Assembly (NCBI GenBank): GCA_028994555.1
Contig: JARDVN010000001.1
Span: 2,170,001-2,234,000, forward strand
Length of the DNA: 64,000 nucleotides
Source of the DNA: Citrobacter amalonaticus
GTDB lineage: Bacteria; Pseudomonadota; Gammaproteobacteria; Enterobacterales; Enterobacteriaceae
Direction of reading: 5' to 3'
This document shows, in pieces, positions 44,344-55,865 of the stretch; the first letter of the stretch is position 1; the number at the start of each line of letters is the position of its first letter. The position numbers and the translations under genes were made by a program. Below the pieces are notes generated by a model that saw only the letters and a list, made by a program, of their open reading frames with translations, was not told the origin of the DNA and did no database searches.

Positions 44344-47300
44344 ATGCAACATTTTAATAAAAATAAAATAGCGTTATTGCTTGCCTCAATCTTCATTTCA
44401 TCCGGACCGGTAATCGGCGCCACGATCCATGTTGATGGCTCATTTCCTTATGCGGCGCAATCCAACACAGGGACTCACGGGAGTAGCGGGGGCAGTGAAG
44501 GCGCCGGAGCCGGGTATGTACTCTCGCCGAACCCGGACACGACCGCGGCGGATAACAGCGTAAGCGTCGGGGGTGGCATTACGATAAAAGGTGGTAATGG
44601 CTACGCTGGCGGCGAGGGTGCCGACGGAATGTCCGGTACCAGTGCAACCATTACGAACGGCGGTGCGATTACGGGCGGTGAAGGGAGCTATGGCGCTAGC
44701 GGCATTGGCACAGGTGGTAAGGGAATCTCGGGTACTGACCTGTCGATAACCAATTCTCGTACTGGCTCCATCACCGGTGGCGAAGGGGACAGATATTCCG
44801 CTAGCGGTGCGGGGATCGCTGGTAACAGCCTCATGATAACCAACGATGGCGCGATTACCGGAGGTGATGGCAGTTACGGCTATGATGACAACGGGGGGGA
44901 CGGGCGGCATTGGCGGCGCCGGAATATCCGGCACTGACCTGACGATTATCAATACTTACCGTATTACCGGTGGCGAAGGCAATTCCAGTGGCACAGGAGG
45001 CGATGCCATATCGGGTTCTGCGCTGTCCATAACCAACAGCGGCGCTATTCTTGGTGGCGGTGGGGGGGTTTGGCTATAACGGTGCGGAAGGTGGCAATGC
45101 CGGCGCCGGAATATCCGGCAGTAATATGGTGATTGATAATATTGCCCGTGGGTCAATTACGGGTGGTCGAGGCAATTCCAGCAGCATAGGTGGCGATGCG
45201 ATATCGGGTACCGACCTGAGAATCACCAACGGCGGATCTATTGTCGGGGGGCGAAGGAGGGTTTGGCTATGATGGGGTGGAAGGTGGCAATGCCGGCGCC
45301 GGAATATCCGGCAGCAATATAGTGATTGATAATATTGCCCGTGGGTCAATTACGGGTGGGGCAGGCGAATCCGGCAGCGTAGGTGGCGATGCGATATCGG
45401 GTACCGACCTGAGGATCAGCAACGGCGGATCCATTGTCGGTGGCGAAGGAGGGTATGGCTACGGCTACGGAGAGAATGCCAGCAATGCGGGTGCTGGCAT
45501 ATCTGGCAGCGAGATCATCATTGACAACTTAGCTGGAGGTTCAATTACCGGTGGTGAGGGTGGCAGTGGAGGCCTGGACGGCCTCGGCGGTGCCGGGAGA
45601 CCTTCCGCTGGCGGCACGGGAATACTTGGTGATAATTTGGCCATCAACAATGGAGGTTCCATCACCGGTGGCGAAGGCGCCTTTGCTGGCGGCGATACGA
45701 CAAGCCCTGACGGTGCAAACGGTGGCACGGCTATATCCGGTCACAACCTGACCATCAGCAATTTGGCTGGCGGCATCATCACTGGTGGAAAAGGCAGTTA
45801 CAGCGGCAGCACAAATAGTACTAACATCAGCAACGGCGGTAACGGCGGCGTCGGAATATTCGGTGACAGCCTGGGGATTAGCAACAGCGGTTCTATCGTT
45901 GGAGGCAAAGGCAGTTACAGTAGTAACGGTGGCGCTAACGGTGTCGGTGGCGCAGCGATATCCGGCAGTAATCTGACGATAATCAATAACCGCGTGATTA
46001 CCGGCGGCGCTCCGTACTCGAGCGGTGGCGAAGCTGGCGCGGCTATCAGTCTTACCGGCGGCAGCAACATGCTGACACTGAATACCGACTCGACGATCAC
46101 CGGCGATATCAGGCTGGCCGATGGCGCGACAACGTTGCAGATCGTCAGTAATGATGAAGCAAACAGAGCCATCAACGGTAATCTGACGGTGGGTCAGTCG
46201 GCCAGCGTAACGCTGTCTGAACAACCGATTGAATTTACCGGTAATGCGTCGTTTGCCGAAGGCGCAGCGCTCACTCTTGGCAGTGACGTCAGCCTCAAGG
46301 CGGCGTCGCTTTCGGTTGGCAATAACGCCTCGCTTAATGCCAACATTACCCACTGGGATATGCAGGACATTCTTCTGGTTGAAACCACAAACGGGATTAC
46401 GGGCGCGTTTTCTTACAGTAATGCCCTCGTGGCAGGTATGAACCAACCGGATTTTGCCTATATCAATGCCGGCTCACGGATCATCAAATACTCCCTGTAC
46501 TGGAACGGGCTGGATTCCGATGCGCACGGAACGTTCACGCTTGATGAGGGCAGAGCTTTCGATCTCGGTGTCGCCCTGGCTGACAATACGGCGCACGTCA
46601 ACCCGGCCTGGGACGGTAAAAGCCTGACCAAAGCGGGAGAAGGCACGCTGATACTGTCAGCGGAAAATACCTACACGGGGTCGACTTCTGTCAGTGAAGG
46701 CATGCTGAAGACGACGACGTCGAATGCATTTGCCAGTACCTCCGGCGTCACTATTGGCGAGGAAGGGACGCTTAACCTTAACGGCAACAGCCAGACCGTC
46801 AATGCGCTGGATAACCGTGGCACCCTGCTGATTGATGATTATGGTGTTCCGCCTTCCTCTCCTCTCAACGTTATGCTGACGGGCGATGTGACGAATAGCG
46901 GCAATATCATTCTTAACAACAGCGTGACCAGCGCCGGGAATACATTGACCATCAATGGTGACTATGCGGGTCACGGCGGCACCCTTTCATTGGGCACCGT
47001 TCTCGGCGGCGACAGCAGCCTGACGGATAAGCTGGTGATTACCGGCAACGCGACTGGCACGACCTATGTGCATGTCAACAATGAGAATGGCTCAGGGGCC
47101 TTGCTGCATGAAGGGATTAAAATTATTGAGACCGGCAGTTCAACGCCAGAGGCTTTTGTGCAACAAGGTCGTATCGTGGCGGGAAGCTATGAATATCACG
47201 TGAAGCAGGGAACGGCTTCCGGCAGCGACAGGAATAACTGGTATTTGACCCACCAGGCGGACACGCCTGACCCTGACGATGCCCCTGATGTCATTGATAA

Positions 47301-48324
47301 CGATCGTCCTGCGCCAGGCGAACCTTCGGATGCTGTCAACGTCTATCGCCCTGAGGGAGGAAGCTATGCCAGCAACCTCGCGGCAGCAAATACGCTGTTT
47401 AACACCCGACTGCAGGACCGTCAGGGAGGTTCCTGGTATACCGACCCTGCTACCGGGGAACGGCATATGACCAGTCTGTGGCTGCGTACGTCAGGCGGGC
47501 ACAGCAAGGGGCGGATGTCGGACGGTCAGAACACATCGTCGTCCAACCGCGTGGTAGTGCAGCTCGGCGGCGCGTTGCTCCAGGGGAGTGTGAACGGCAC
47601 GGATAGCTATCAGTTGGGTGTAATGGCAGGCTATGGTAAGCAGGATAACGACATCCATAACAGCCTGTCAGGCTACGGTTCTCGTGGCGAGGTGAGCGGC
47701 TACAGCGCGGGTCTGTACGGAACCTGGTATCAGAACGCCGTGGATAAAACCGGTCTGTACGTCGATTCATGGGTACTCTATAACTGGTTTGACAACACGG
47801 TTAAAGGTGATGAGCTTGCTCAGGAAAGCTATAAAAGCAAGGGGCTGACGGCGTCGCTGGAATCGGGTTACGCTTTCCATATGGGGTCTTTCACGGCGCC
47901 AGGCGACTGGGAAAGTAATGTCTATATTCGCCCACAGGCACAGGTCACCTGGATGGGGGTGAAGGCAAACGACCATACGGAGAAAAACGGCACGCGGGTT
48001 CAGGGGCAGGGCGATAACAATATTCAGACCCGTCTGGGCATGCGCCTTTACGCCAATGGTAAAAGCAGTGCGGAAAAACGAACCGTACGCGAGTTTGAAC
48101 CCTTTATCGAGGCGAACTGGATACACAACTCGAAGCAGTACGGCGTCAGGATGAATGACACGAGCACCTCCCTGCAGGGAAGTCGAAACGTTGGCGAGGT
48201 GAAAGTGGGCGTCGAGGGGCGTTTGACCCGGGACCTGAGCGTCTGGGGCAATGTTGCGCAACAAATGGGTAATAACGGATTTCGCGATACAAGCGGCGTA
48301 CTGGGAATCAAATACCAGTTCTAG
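44344..48324 (+). pseudogene. glycine-rich repeat autotransporter 3, three frameshifts
   Basis: 1325 residues when repaired. Signal peptide MQHFNKNKIALLLASIFISS with cleavage near VIGA|T. A ~550-residue passenger of imperfect repeats built on SITGGxGG ... GxGISGxxLxIxN; then a beta-helix and autochaperone (TLTINGDYAGHGGTLSL), a linker (DTPDPDDAPDVIDNDRPAPG), and a 12-strand barrel ending GVLGIKYQF. AAAGGAG precedes the ATG. Breaks at G7 44893-44899, G7 45062-45068 and G6 45246-45251; one base less at each gives a continuous product. The G runs fall in the repeat codons GGxG, the natural place for long G tracts. Probably a surface adhesin. Confidence 0.9.
45069..45453 (+). repeat. two tandem 192-bp coding repeats in autotransporter 3
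   Basis: Segments starting at ~45069 and ~45261 are nearly identical (GTGGCAATGCCGGCGCCGGA at 45091 and 45284; TGGCGATGCGATATCGGGTA at 45191 and 45384), offset 193 as read and 192 (64 codons) after correcting the extra G. A recent in-frame duplication of a passenger unit. Confidence 0.85.
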
Positions 48325-48341
48325 CCTTATGATGTTTCTCC

Positions 48342-48371
48342 AGCCATCCCGGTTTTTTTGCCGGGATGGCT
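48342..48371 (+). terminator. terminator after autotransporter 3
   Basis: AGCCATCCCGG, loop TTTTTTTG, CCGGGATGGCT: perfect 11-bp stem 17 bases after the stop. Confidence 0.85.
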
Positions 48372-48601
48372 GTTTATCTCTTACTTGCCCCGCACGTTGT
48401 AGTATGAACAAGTGCGCAGCATTCCTGCTTTCGTCTTAGTGCCAGCCTGCTTTGCACCTGCCAGAGTATAGATAACCCCCCTGAAGCGGAGGCGTTATGA
48501 GCTGGCGACCCATTCTGTTCCTTATTGTTACGCCTTTCCCGGTGTTAAGCGCGCCACGCGGACGGCTGCGGCTGGTGCAAGGGGGAAGGGGATTAGCCCA
48601 G

Positions 48602-48636
48602 GCCGGATGCGCGTGGCGTCATCCGGCTTACAAAAC
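48602..48636. repeat. REP element
   Basis: GCCGGATGCGCGTGGCGTCA followed by the TCCGGC arm, just beyond the afuC stop. The 48372-48601 stretch holds only a doubtful 62-codon frame (48497) overlapping this REP; I do not call it. Confidence 0.7.
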
Positions 48637-48645
48637 AACGAAAAC

Positions 48646-49692
48646 CTACTCCGCGTCCGTCAGCGCAAACATTCCATACGGATGAATTTCAAGGTAATAC
48701 TGCTCGCCGATATCGGGTTGCAGACGAGTGGCGTTGACCTGTAGCAGGATCTCCTGCCCGTGCCAGTCCACCGTGACTTCGTACTGCGGCCCCATATAGG
48801 CGACATGGCGAATCACACAGCGCTGACTCTCTTCTCCCCGGTCGCTTAAGGTGATCGCTTCCGGGCGTACGCCAACGGTGCCTTTCCCCTGGGATGCAAA
48901 ATGTGTCGGGCGAGGCAGACGATAACCAAAGATATCAACAGATGCTTCGCTGAAGGTCGCCGGGAAAAGGTTGGCGTCACCCATGAAACTCGCCATAAAA
49001 CGGGATGCCGGTTGACGATAGAGATCCTGTGGCGAGCCGATCTGCATGATATGCCCCTTGTTCATCACCAGCACGGTGTCAGAAACCGCGAAGGCTTCAC
49101 TCTGATCGTGGGTCACATACAGCGAGGTGATATCAAACTGCTTTTGCAGTTCGCGGATCTTGTCACGCATGCTGCGGCGCAGGTTGGCGTCGAGGTTGCT
49201 TAACGGCTCATCAAACAACAGCACCTTCGGTTTGAGGATCAGCGCGCGCGCCAGCGCCACGCGCTGCTGCTGCCCGCCGGAGATCTGATCGACGTAGCGA
49301 TCCTCAAATCCTTCCAGATCGACCATCGCCAGCGCTTCTTTCACCCGCGTTTTCACATCGGCGCGCGACACGCCCAGCATCTTCAGACCGTAGCCGACGT
49401 TTTCACCCAGCGACATATGCGGGAACAGGGCGTACGACTGGAACACCATACAAATATCGCGCTGCTGAATAGAACGATGGGTGACGTCTTCGCCATCAAT
49501 AAAAATTTGACCTTCGCTCGGTTTTTCCAGACCGGCGACCAGGCGCAGAATGGTGGTCTTGCCGCAACCGGACGGGCCAAGCAGCGTCACCATCTGCCCT
49601 TGCGGGATGGTGAGATTAATATTGTCGATAACTGTGTTACTGCCGAATCGTTTGGTGACGTTGCGCAGTTCAACGAAATTTTTCTGACTCAT
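48646..49692 (-). CDS. afuC: AfuC, ATP-binding protein of a sugar-phosphate/ferric-type ABC importer
   Basis: 348 residues, intact. Walker [11 protein letters not shown]-loop [10 protein letters not shown], signature [16 protein letters not shown], Walker [11 protein letters not shown]-loop VTHDQSEA, and a C-terminal TOBE domain ([10 protein letters not shown]). Almost identical in the core to E. coli AfuC. The start at 49692 (MSQKNFVEL) has GGAG upstream; the stop of afuB overlaps this region. Although named after ferric uptake, AfuABC has been described as an importer of hexose phosphates, which fits the uhp-like genes upstream. Confidence 0.93.
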   Translation of the reverse strand: MSQKNFVELRNVTKRFGSNTVIDNINLTIPQGQMVTLLGPSGCGKTTILRLVAGLEKPSEGQIFIDGEDVTHRSIQQRDICMVFQSYALFPHMSLGENVGYGLKMLGVSRADVKTRVKEALAMVDLEGFEDRYVDQISGGQQQRVALARALILKPKVLLFDEPLSNLDANLRRSMRDKIRELQKQFDITSLYVTHDQSEAFAVSDTVLVMNKGHIMQIGSPQDLYRQPASRFMASFMGDANLFPATFSEASVDIFGYRLPRPTHFASQGKGTVGVRPEAITLSDRGEESQRCVIRHVAYMGPQYEVTVDWHGQEILLQVNATRLQPDIGEQYYLEIHPYGMFALTDAE

Positions 49693-49703
49693 AGTGCGCT
49701 CCA

Positions 49704-51783
49704 TTACGCCTGGTTTTTGGCTTTGGACCGGGAAATACGCGCTTCCCCAATCAGCCAGTCAAAGATGAAAATAATCGCCAGCATGACCACGATCAGAATC
49801 GACCCGTAGGCAATCGCCACGCCGTATTCGCCGTCTTCCACGCGGTTCAGAATGTAGGCCGTTGCCACACGGGTGTCCGGCGTAACGAGGAAGACAATCG
49901 CGCTGACGGTGGTGATGGCGCGCACAAAGCTGTAGATCAGCGCTGAAAGAATGGCCGGACGCAGCAGCGGCAGCAGGATGTGCGTGATGGTGCGCAGGCT
50001 CCCGGCACGCAGACTCAGCGAGGCTTCATCCAGCGATTTATCGATCTGTCCGAGTCCTGCGATCCCGGCGCGAATACCAACCGGCACGTTACGCATCACC
50101 ATCGAGATAATGACAATGGCGGCGGTACCGGTGAGGTATACCGGGGCGCTGTTAAAGGCGAGGATGTAGGAGACGCCTGCCACGGTGCCCGGTACGGCGA
50201 AGCACAGCATAGTGGTGAACTCGATGGTCTTTTTTGCCCTTAAACTGCTGGCGGACCACAATCCAGGCGATCAGCAGGCCGAACGCGGCGGTGATCGGCG
50301 CGGCAATTCCGGCATAGAGCAGGGTGTCGAGCAGGGAAGGCCATGCGCCGTCGCTCATGCCCTGGCCGAACAGCTTGATGAAGTTGTCCAGCGTCAGGGT
50401 GTAGTCCACGCCCCAGTTCACGGTGAAGCTGCCGTAGAAAATGCTGCCATAAAGCAGGGCGTTGAAAGCGATCCAGACCGCCAGAATGACAATCACGCTC
50501 CAGACCAGCGTCACCGGCAGTGGCTGGACGTCGCCACGGTATGATTTACCCGAAACGGTAACGTACGAACGTTTGCCAATCCACATGTACTGCACGCAGA
50601 ACACCAGCAGCGAGAACAGCAGCAGGAACGCGCCGAGCGTGCTGGCAGCCTGGTAATCGAGCTGCGAGCCGGTGATGTAGAAGTAAATTTGCGTCGCCAG
50701 CACGTCGAAGTTACCGCCGAGGACCAGCGGGTTACTGAAGTCAGCCAGCGACTGCACGATAACGATCAGGAACGCGTTTGCCAGCGCCGGTTTCAGCAGT
50801 GGGACAAACACGCCGTTAAACGTCTGCCAGCGACTGGCGCGCAGGGTATATGACGCCTCTTCCAGCGACGGATGAATGGTTTTTATTGCCCCGTCGAGGA
50901 TCATAAACGCCATAGGGGTAAACGCCAGCACCTGTGCCAGCCAGATACCGGTGAATCCGTACAGCCAGTTAGTGTTGGTCAGTCCAAACCATTCCACCAT
51001 AAATTCGGTGACGTAACCGGAACGCCCCATCATCAGCGTGACGCCCAGTCCCACCACAAACGGTGGGGTGACGATAGGCAGAATTGAGAAGATGCGTCCG
51101 ATAATGGCGCTTCGCTGAGCGATACGGGTGGTATAAATCGCCAGCACCAGACCGAAGAAGGTACAGCCGACACCCACCGCAATCGACAGGACGATGGAGT
51201 TAATAATGACCTGAATGATATGCGCCTGCGACAGCACATTCATAAATGCCAGCGGTGCGAACTCCCCGGCGTCGTTGGTGAACATCGGGATGAAAATGGC
51301 GATGCTCGGCCAGACGATAAAGATGCCGATGAGCGCCACGATAGTGACCAGCGAACCGATCACAAACCGGTCGCCGCCCAGCCATTCGAGGCGGGTCAGC
51401 GCCAGAGTCATGATCGCCCCCAGCGCTACAAACAGCACGATAGTGGCGTAGCCTAAACCCCGCCCTTCAACGGTGGCGCTGACAACAATAAACGCCATAC
51501 ACAACAGCGCCCAGCCAGCATCGAGGGTGTGGCGGCTGCGCTGCTCGCGTCTGGCTTCGTGGAGCGGGCGAATCAACAGCAGGCTCGGCAGCAGATACCA
51601 CAGCCAACTGATATTGAACCGTGACCAGCCGTAGGCCTCGAGGATTTCATCGCTCGTGGACTCCAGCAGACCGTAATCCAGGCTCCAGCTCGGCAGCAGG
51701 ACGAATGCCAGCCAGCCGAGTAAAACCCAAAGGAATATCGCATCCCGTTTTTTCACGGGATGGAGTGCAAGTGTGTGTGACAT
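49704..51783 (-). pseudogene. afuB: AfuB, ABC permease with two fused membrane domains, frameshifted
   Basis: 692 residues when repaired, ~12+ membrane helices and two permease EAA loops (HPSLEEASYTLRASRWQTF and DKSLDEASLSLRAGSLRTI), as in FbpB-type double permeases. Removing one base from T6 at 50230-50235 (A6 on the coding strand) joins GKKTIEFTTMLCFAVPGTV. The start at 51783 (MSHTLALHPVKKRDA) is preferred over the upstream extension to 51840, which runs into REP DNA. It forms the transmembrane channel for AfuA-delivered substrate. Confidence 0.9.
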
Positions 51784-51806
51784 ACGTTTTCCGGTGTTCA
51801 ATCCCG

Positions 51807-51892
51807 AGTAGGCCGGATAAGCGTAAGCGCCATCCGGCATTCAGGGTGACGATGATTGCCGGGTGGTGGCATTGCCTTACCCGGCCTACGTA
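51807..51892. repeat. REP pair between afuA and afuB
   Basis: GTAGGCCGGATAAGCGTAAG...CATCCGGC and an inverted GCCGGGTGG...ACCCGGCCTAC unit. It lies within the operon between the binding-protein and permease genes, a position where REPs often keep binding-protein mRNA levels high. Confidence 0.8.
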
Positions 51893-51922
51893 ACCTTAAC
51901 GTCAGGAAGTCATCGTGTGGGC

Positions 51923-52954
51923 TTATTTACCCATCTTCACTTCGCTGACCCATTTATTGATCAACGCTTTGCGGACGTCTGTGGAGCCGTATTTGTCCAT
52001 GTCGTAGTTGATGAGCTTCAGGTCGTCGAGCTTCAGCGAGTTCGGCGAGGTTTCTGCGGTGGTGTTGGTCAGGATCTGATAGGACTTACCTTTCTTCCAC
52101 GCCAGTTCCTGGGCCTCTTTCGACAGCACCCAGTCGACGAACAGTTTGGCGTTGTCAAGGTTACGCGCCCCTTTCAGGATGCTGACGCCGCCGATTTCAT
52201 AACCGGTACCTTCACACGGAGAAATCAGCTCCAGCGGCGCGCCCTGTTCTTTTTCCAGCGAGTAGTCATGCAGGAAGCCAATGCCGATGGCGGTTTCGCC
52301 ACGAGCCGCGTTACGCGCCGGGGCAATACCGGATTTTGTGTACTGCGAGACGTTGGCGTTTAGTTGTTTCAGATAATCAAAGGCCTGATCGTCGCCCCAG
52401 AGTTGGGCGAAAGTCGCCAGCGCGGTGTAGGCAGTGCCAGAGCTTTGCGGATCGGCAATCTGAATTTCGCCTTTGTATTCCGGTTTGGTCAGATCTTTCC
52501 AGCATTTCGGCACCGGCAGGTTTTTCTCTTTCAGGCGCTGGGTGTTGACGCCGAAACCGAGGATGCCTACGTAGACTGCGGAAGAGAGGTTGCCTTTCAC
52601 TTTCGCCGGATCGCGGAATTTCTCCATCACCTGTTCCAGGTTCGGGGATTTGTACGGCTGCAGCAGGCCCATTTCACCGGCCTGCGACTGCGGATCCAGC
52701 GTGCCGCCGTACCAGACGTCGGCCTGCGGGTTTTTCTTCTCGGCATCGACCTTCGCCAGCGTACTGCCTGAGCCGTTGCGGATAAACGATGTTTTCACAT
52801 CATATTTTTCGCCAAAGGCTTTGGTTTCCGCTTCGCACATTTCGTTGGTGGCACTGCAATACACCACCAGACGACCTTTCGCCTGTGCAGCGCCCGATAA
52901 GGTCGCCAGCGCAACGGCGGAGGCAATCAGAGTAGAGGTAAGGGTCATTTTCAT
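51923..52954 (-). CDS. afuA: AfuA, periplasmic substrate-binding protein
   Basis: 343 residues, intact. Signal peptide ending GAAQA|KGRLVVYCS. Family-1 (FbpA-like) binding protein fold with ATNEMCEAETKAFGEKY, WYGGTLDPQSQAGEMGLL and NGSGSTLAK. AfuA homologues bind hexose phosphates such as glucose-6-phosphate rather than iron. The start overlaps the uhpC-like stop by 4 bases (ATGA), so the two are translationally coupled. Confidence 0.92.
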   Translation of the reverse strand: MKMTLTSTLIASAVALATLSGAAQAKGRLVVYCSATNEMCEAETKAFGEKYDVKTSFIRNGSGSTLAKVDAEKKNPQADVWYGGTLDPQSQAGEMGLLQPYKSPNLEQVMEKFRDPAKVKGNLSSAVYVGILGFGVNTQRLKEKNLPVPKCWKDLTKPEYKGEIQIADPQSSGTAYTALATFAQLWGDDQAFDYLKQLNANVSQYTKSGIAPARNAARGETAIGIGFLHDYSLEKEQGAPLELISPCEGTGYEIGGVSILKGARNLDNAKLFVDWVLSKEAQELAWKKGKSYQILTNTTAETSPNSLKLDDLKLINYDMDKYGSTDVRKALINKWVSEVKMGK

Positions 52955-54237
52955 TGTTTTATCCTTTGACTGAGAGTGGTGGTGATGCCCGCCATCAGCA
53001 GTAAACCCATTAGTACCGCGGCGACCGAGAGCAAACTGAACATCCCCGACCAGCCGTAGCGTTCAATGACCAGCGACAGAGGCCAGCCCGCCAGCGCTGC
53101 CCCCAGATAAGCGAACAGGCCGAGAAAACCGGTGATGGAACCTGCCGCCGCTTTGTGTCCGCATTCCACCGCCGCCAGGCCAATCAACATTTGCGGGCCA
53201 AAGACAAAAAAGCCCACAGTAAAGAAACAGACTGCGAGCAGGGCGTAATGATGAACCGGTGCCAGCCACAGCGCGGCGACGGAAACCATCAGTCCCAGCG
53301 TAAACAGCAAAATCATCGGCGCCCGCTGGCCGCTAAACAACAGGTCCGAACCCCAGCCGGCAAACAGCGCGCCGAGGAGCCCACCCACTTCAAACAGCAT
53401 CACCGTGGCGTTGGCGCTGAGCAGGTTGACGCCGTGGCTTTCCGTCAGCCAGATATTGCCCCAGTCGTTGAGCGCGATGCGAATCAAATAGACCAGGACA
53501 TACGAGACGCCCAACAGCCATATCATCGGGTTTTTCAGCATCGTGGTGCGCAGCATTTGCCACAACCCCATCGGCGGACTTTGCTGTTCCTGGCGCAGTT
53601 CCAGCGGATCGTTACGCCAGTGGCCAACCGACGGTAATCCCTCTTCCTGGGGCGTGCCTTTCAGCTGTAGCGTTAACCCGATCCCCAGAGCCATGCTGAT
53701 GATCCCCGGCGCCAGCATTGCAGCTTGCCAGCCCCACCAGTGGGCGGCGAAGGCGCTGATCAGCGGGATAATCGCCCCGCCAATGTTGATAGACATATTC
53801 CAGCATCCCCACCAGAAACCGCGTTCGTTGCGCGAGTACCAGTGGGTCAGCAGGCGGGCGCAGGGGGGCCACCCCCAGCCCTGAAAAAATCCGTTCAGTG
53901 TCCAGACCGCCAGCAGCAGCGTCAGCGACTCGCCAAAAGCAAACACCACGTTCAGCAGGCCGGTAGCGAACAGGCCAACGCCCATAAACCAACGCTGCCC
54001 GTGGCTGTCATGCCACAGTCCGGCGGTAAATTTCGACAAGCCATAGGTCAGATAAAACAGGGAACCCAGCAGACCGATGTCGCTTTTATCCAGCCCGAGA
54101 TCGGTTTGCAGCGCTGGAAGTACGTAGTTCACGCTTTTACGCGTCAGGTAAAACGCGGCGTAACCGATGACCATGTACATCAGCAGCCTGGGACGCAGCG
54201 TCCGGTAACGTTGAGTGATGTCAGTTGCTGCGTGCAT
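52951..54237 (-). CDS. UhpC-like sugar-phosphate receptor/transporter (OPA family)
   Basis: 428 residues, ~12 membrane helices, intact. OPA motifs AAFYLTRKSVNYVLPAL and NGFFQGWGWPPCARLLTHWY retain the conserved arginines that bind the phosphate. UhpC senses external glucose-6-phosphate and activates UhpB. Here the neighbouring transport genes are afuABC, and no uhpT is present in the window. It contains a C6 run (53864-53869) that does not break the frame. Confidence 0.88.
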   Translation of the reverse strand: MHAATDITQRYRTLRPRLLMYMVIGYAAFYLTRKSVNYVLPALQTDLGLDKSDIGLLGSLFYLTYGLSKFTAGLWHDSHGQRWFMGVGLFATGLLNVVFAFGESLTLLLAVWTLNGFFQGWGWPPCARLLTHWYSRNERGFWWGCWNMSINIGGAIIPLISAFAAHWWGWQAAMLAPGIISMALGIGLTLQLKGTPQEEGLPSVGHWRNDPLELRQEQQSPPMGLWQMLRTTMLKNPMIWLLGVSYVLVYLIRIALNDWGNIWLTESHGVNLLSANATVMLFEVGGLLGALFAGWGSDLLFSGQRAPMILLFTLGLMVSVAALWLAPVHHYALLAVCFFTVGFFVFGPQMLIGLAAVECGHKAAAGSITGFLGLFAYLGAALAGWPLSLVIERYGWSGMFSLLSVAAVLMGLLLMAGITTTLSQRIKQ

Positions 54238-54321
54238 AGCCGTCTCCGTTTTGCTGACTATAAGAAAGAGAGATCAAAAGGGGATGAGAGAAAGTCCGGA
54301 CTGACTAAGACTTTTTCCTGG

Positions 54322-55865
54322 TCAGAAGGCGATTTGTTGCAAATTTGTGGGCAAGTTAACACTAACCCGCGTACCGTGCCGCGACTCCAGCGCCAGTTCG
54401 CCGCCGAGGGCGCTGACCCGCTCACGCATCCCCTGAATGCCGAAACCGGCCATTTTGTCTGCGCTGATCCCCACGCCGTTGTCGGTCACTTCCAGATGCA
54501 ATATGTCTCCCTGCTGACACAGGATAATCTGCACTTCACTTGCCCCGGCGTGTTTACAGACGTTGTTGAGTAACTCCTGTAACAGCCGATAGAGAGTGAA
54601 GCGTACCGTTTCATTCTCTGGCGTGGCGGTGAGTTGATAATCAAACTGGCAGCGAATACCGCGCTCCGTGAAGGCGAACTCGTTGAGCAGATGGAGTAGC
54701 GCCTCTTTGAACGACAGCTCGTCGAGCGCGGGGGGGGGCGAAGCTGGCGTAACAACAGGCGGGTCGAGTGGTGGATGCGCCGGGCAAGATCGTTGATCTG
54801 GCTGGCGGCGGCCTGGGCTTGTGCCGGATCGTGCGCCCGTTTCACCAGTTGTGACTGGATCTGAATGGCAGTGATATTCTGCCCGATTTCGTCGTGCAGC
54901 TCGCGGGCCAGGCTTTTACGCGTATCCTCTTCGGTGTGCACCAGTTTTTCCGCCAGTGCCCGCCGCGCCGCCAGTTCGGCTTCCAGCCGCTGGCGGTAAT
55001 GGTGCAGGTTTTGCGCCAGATGTTGCTGACGACTGATGGCGATCCCCAGCCCCATTCCCAGCAGTGACTGCGTTGCGAGAAAGATCTCCAGTTCAACCAG
55101 ATTGCTAAACCCCACGCCTATCTGGCGGGCGATGGTGATCATCATGCTGCCGAGTAGCCCCGAGAGCACGCCGCCCTGCCAGCCGAATTTCCACGCCATC
55201 ACTACGTTAGGCAGGAACACCACAATCAGCAGCAGGCGTTCAATTTCCGGCGACAGCACCATCTGGGTGCCAATCCCGATGATAAAAAACAGGCTGCACC
55301 AGATGATGAGCGAGGTACGTAGCGGCGGGTTATTGGTGTCCAGCCCCAGCAGGTGGTAGCGATGCTGCTGGCGCAAAAATTCGAAGATCAGGTAGACGAA
55401 CGGCGTCAGCAACACGCCGCCGGTAAACGACGCCAGCCCAAGCAACATCGCCGGACTTTTGACAAACGGCGACAGCAGGGCGGCGTTGAGCAGTGACGCC
55501 GCCGTGACCGTGGCCAGCAATAACGTCAGCCGCTGCCAGTAAAGAGGAAAACGGTACCAGAAGGTCTGCGCGAGGCTGGCGGGAATCACGCTGATGAGCG
55601 GCGTGGCCAGCAGAATATAGCCATTAAGCAGCTGTTCGCTGTGCAGCCAGAGCATCATCAGCATCGGTGGCAGCACCAGCGCGGGCCAGTAGCGGCGTGA
55701 CAGCAGGATCAGCAGCGCCAGGTAGACGCCGTGCGGCAAAAACAGCGCCGCCTGCTGACCGTTGTGTGTCAGATAAAAGCCGAGCGTCCACAACATCAGC
55801 CAGCCGGTACCCCAGGCCAATACAATGAATAATGAGAGAACGGCGTGGCGGAGGCTGCGCGACAT
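54322..55865 (-). pseudogene. UhpB-like histidine kinase, frameshifted
   Basis: 513 residues when repaired. An N-terminal MASE1-type domain with ~8 membrane helices, then dimerisation/phosphoacceptor LARELHDEIGQNITAI (His in ELHDEIGQN) and an HATPase domain (VTDNGVGISADKMAGFGIQG). The frame breaks in G9 at 54730-54738; the conserved LRPPALDEL needs seven bases (or ten with one more Pro), so this is a two-base excess, unlike the single-base excesses elsewhere. The start overlaps the uhpA-like stop by one base (TAATG). Confidence 0.87.

Noticed and set aside
45541..46446. Long minus-strand ORFs opposite autotransporter 3
   Set aside because: They are shadows of the low-stop, glycine-rich passenger coding strand, with cysteine/threonine-rich nonsense composition.
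48497..48685. 62-codon ORF starting MSWRPILFLIVTP with a GGAGG site
   Set aside because: A good ribosome site and hydrophobic start, but its second half is REP DNA and the afuC 3' end in antisense. Too weak to call.
53864..53869. G6 run in the uhpC-like gene as another frameshift
   Set aside because: The frame is continuous and gives the conserved WGWPPCARL, so this run has the right length. It shows that not every six-base run is wrong.
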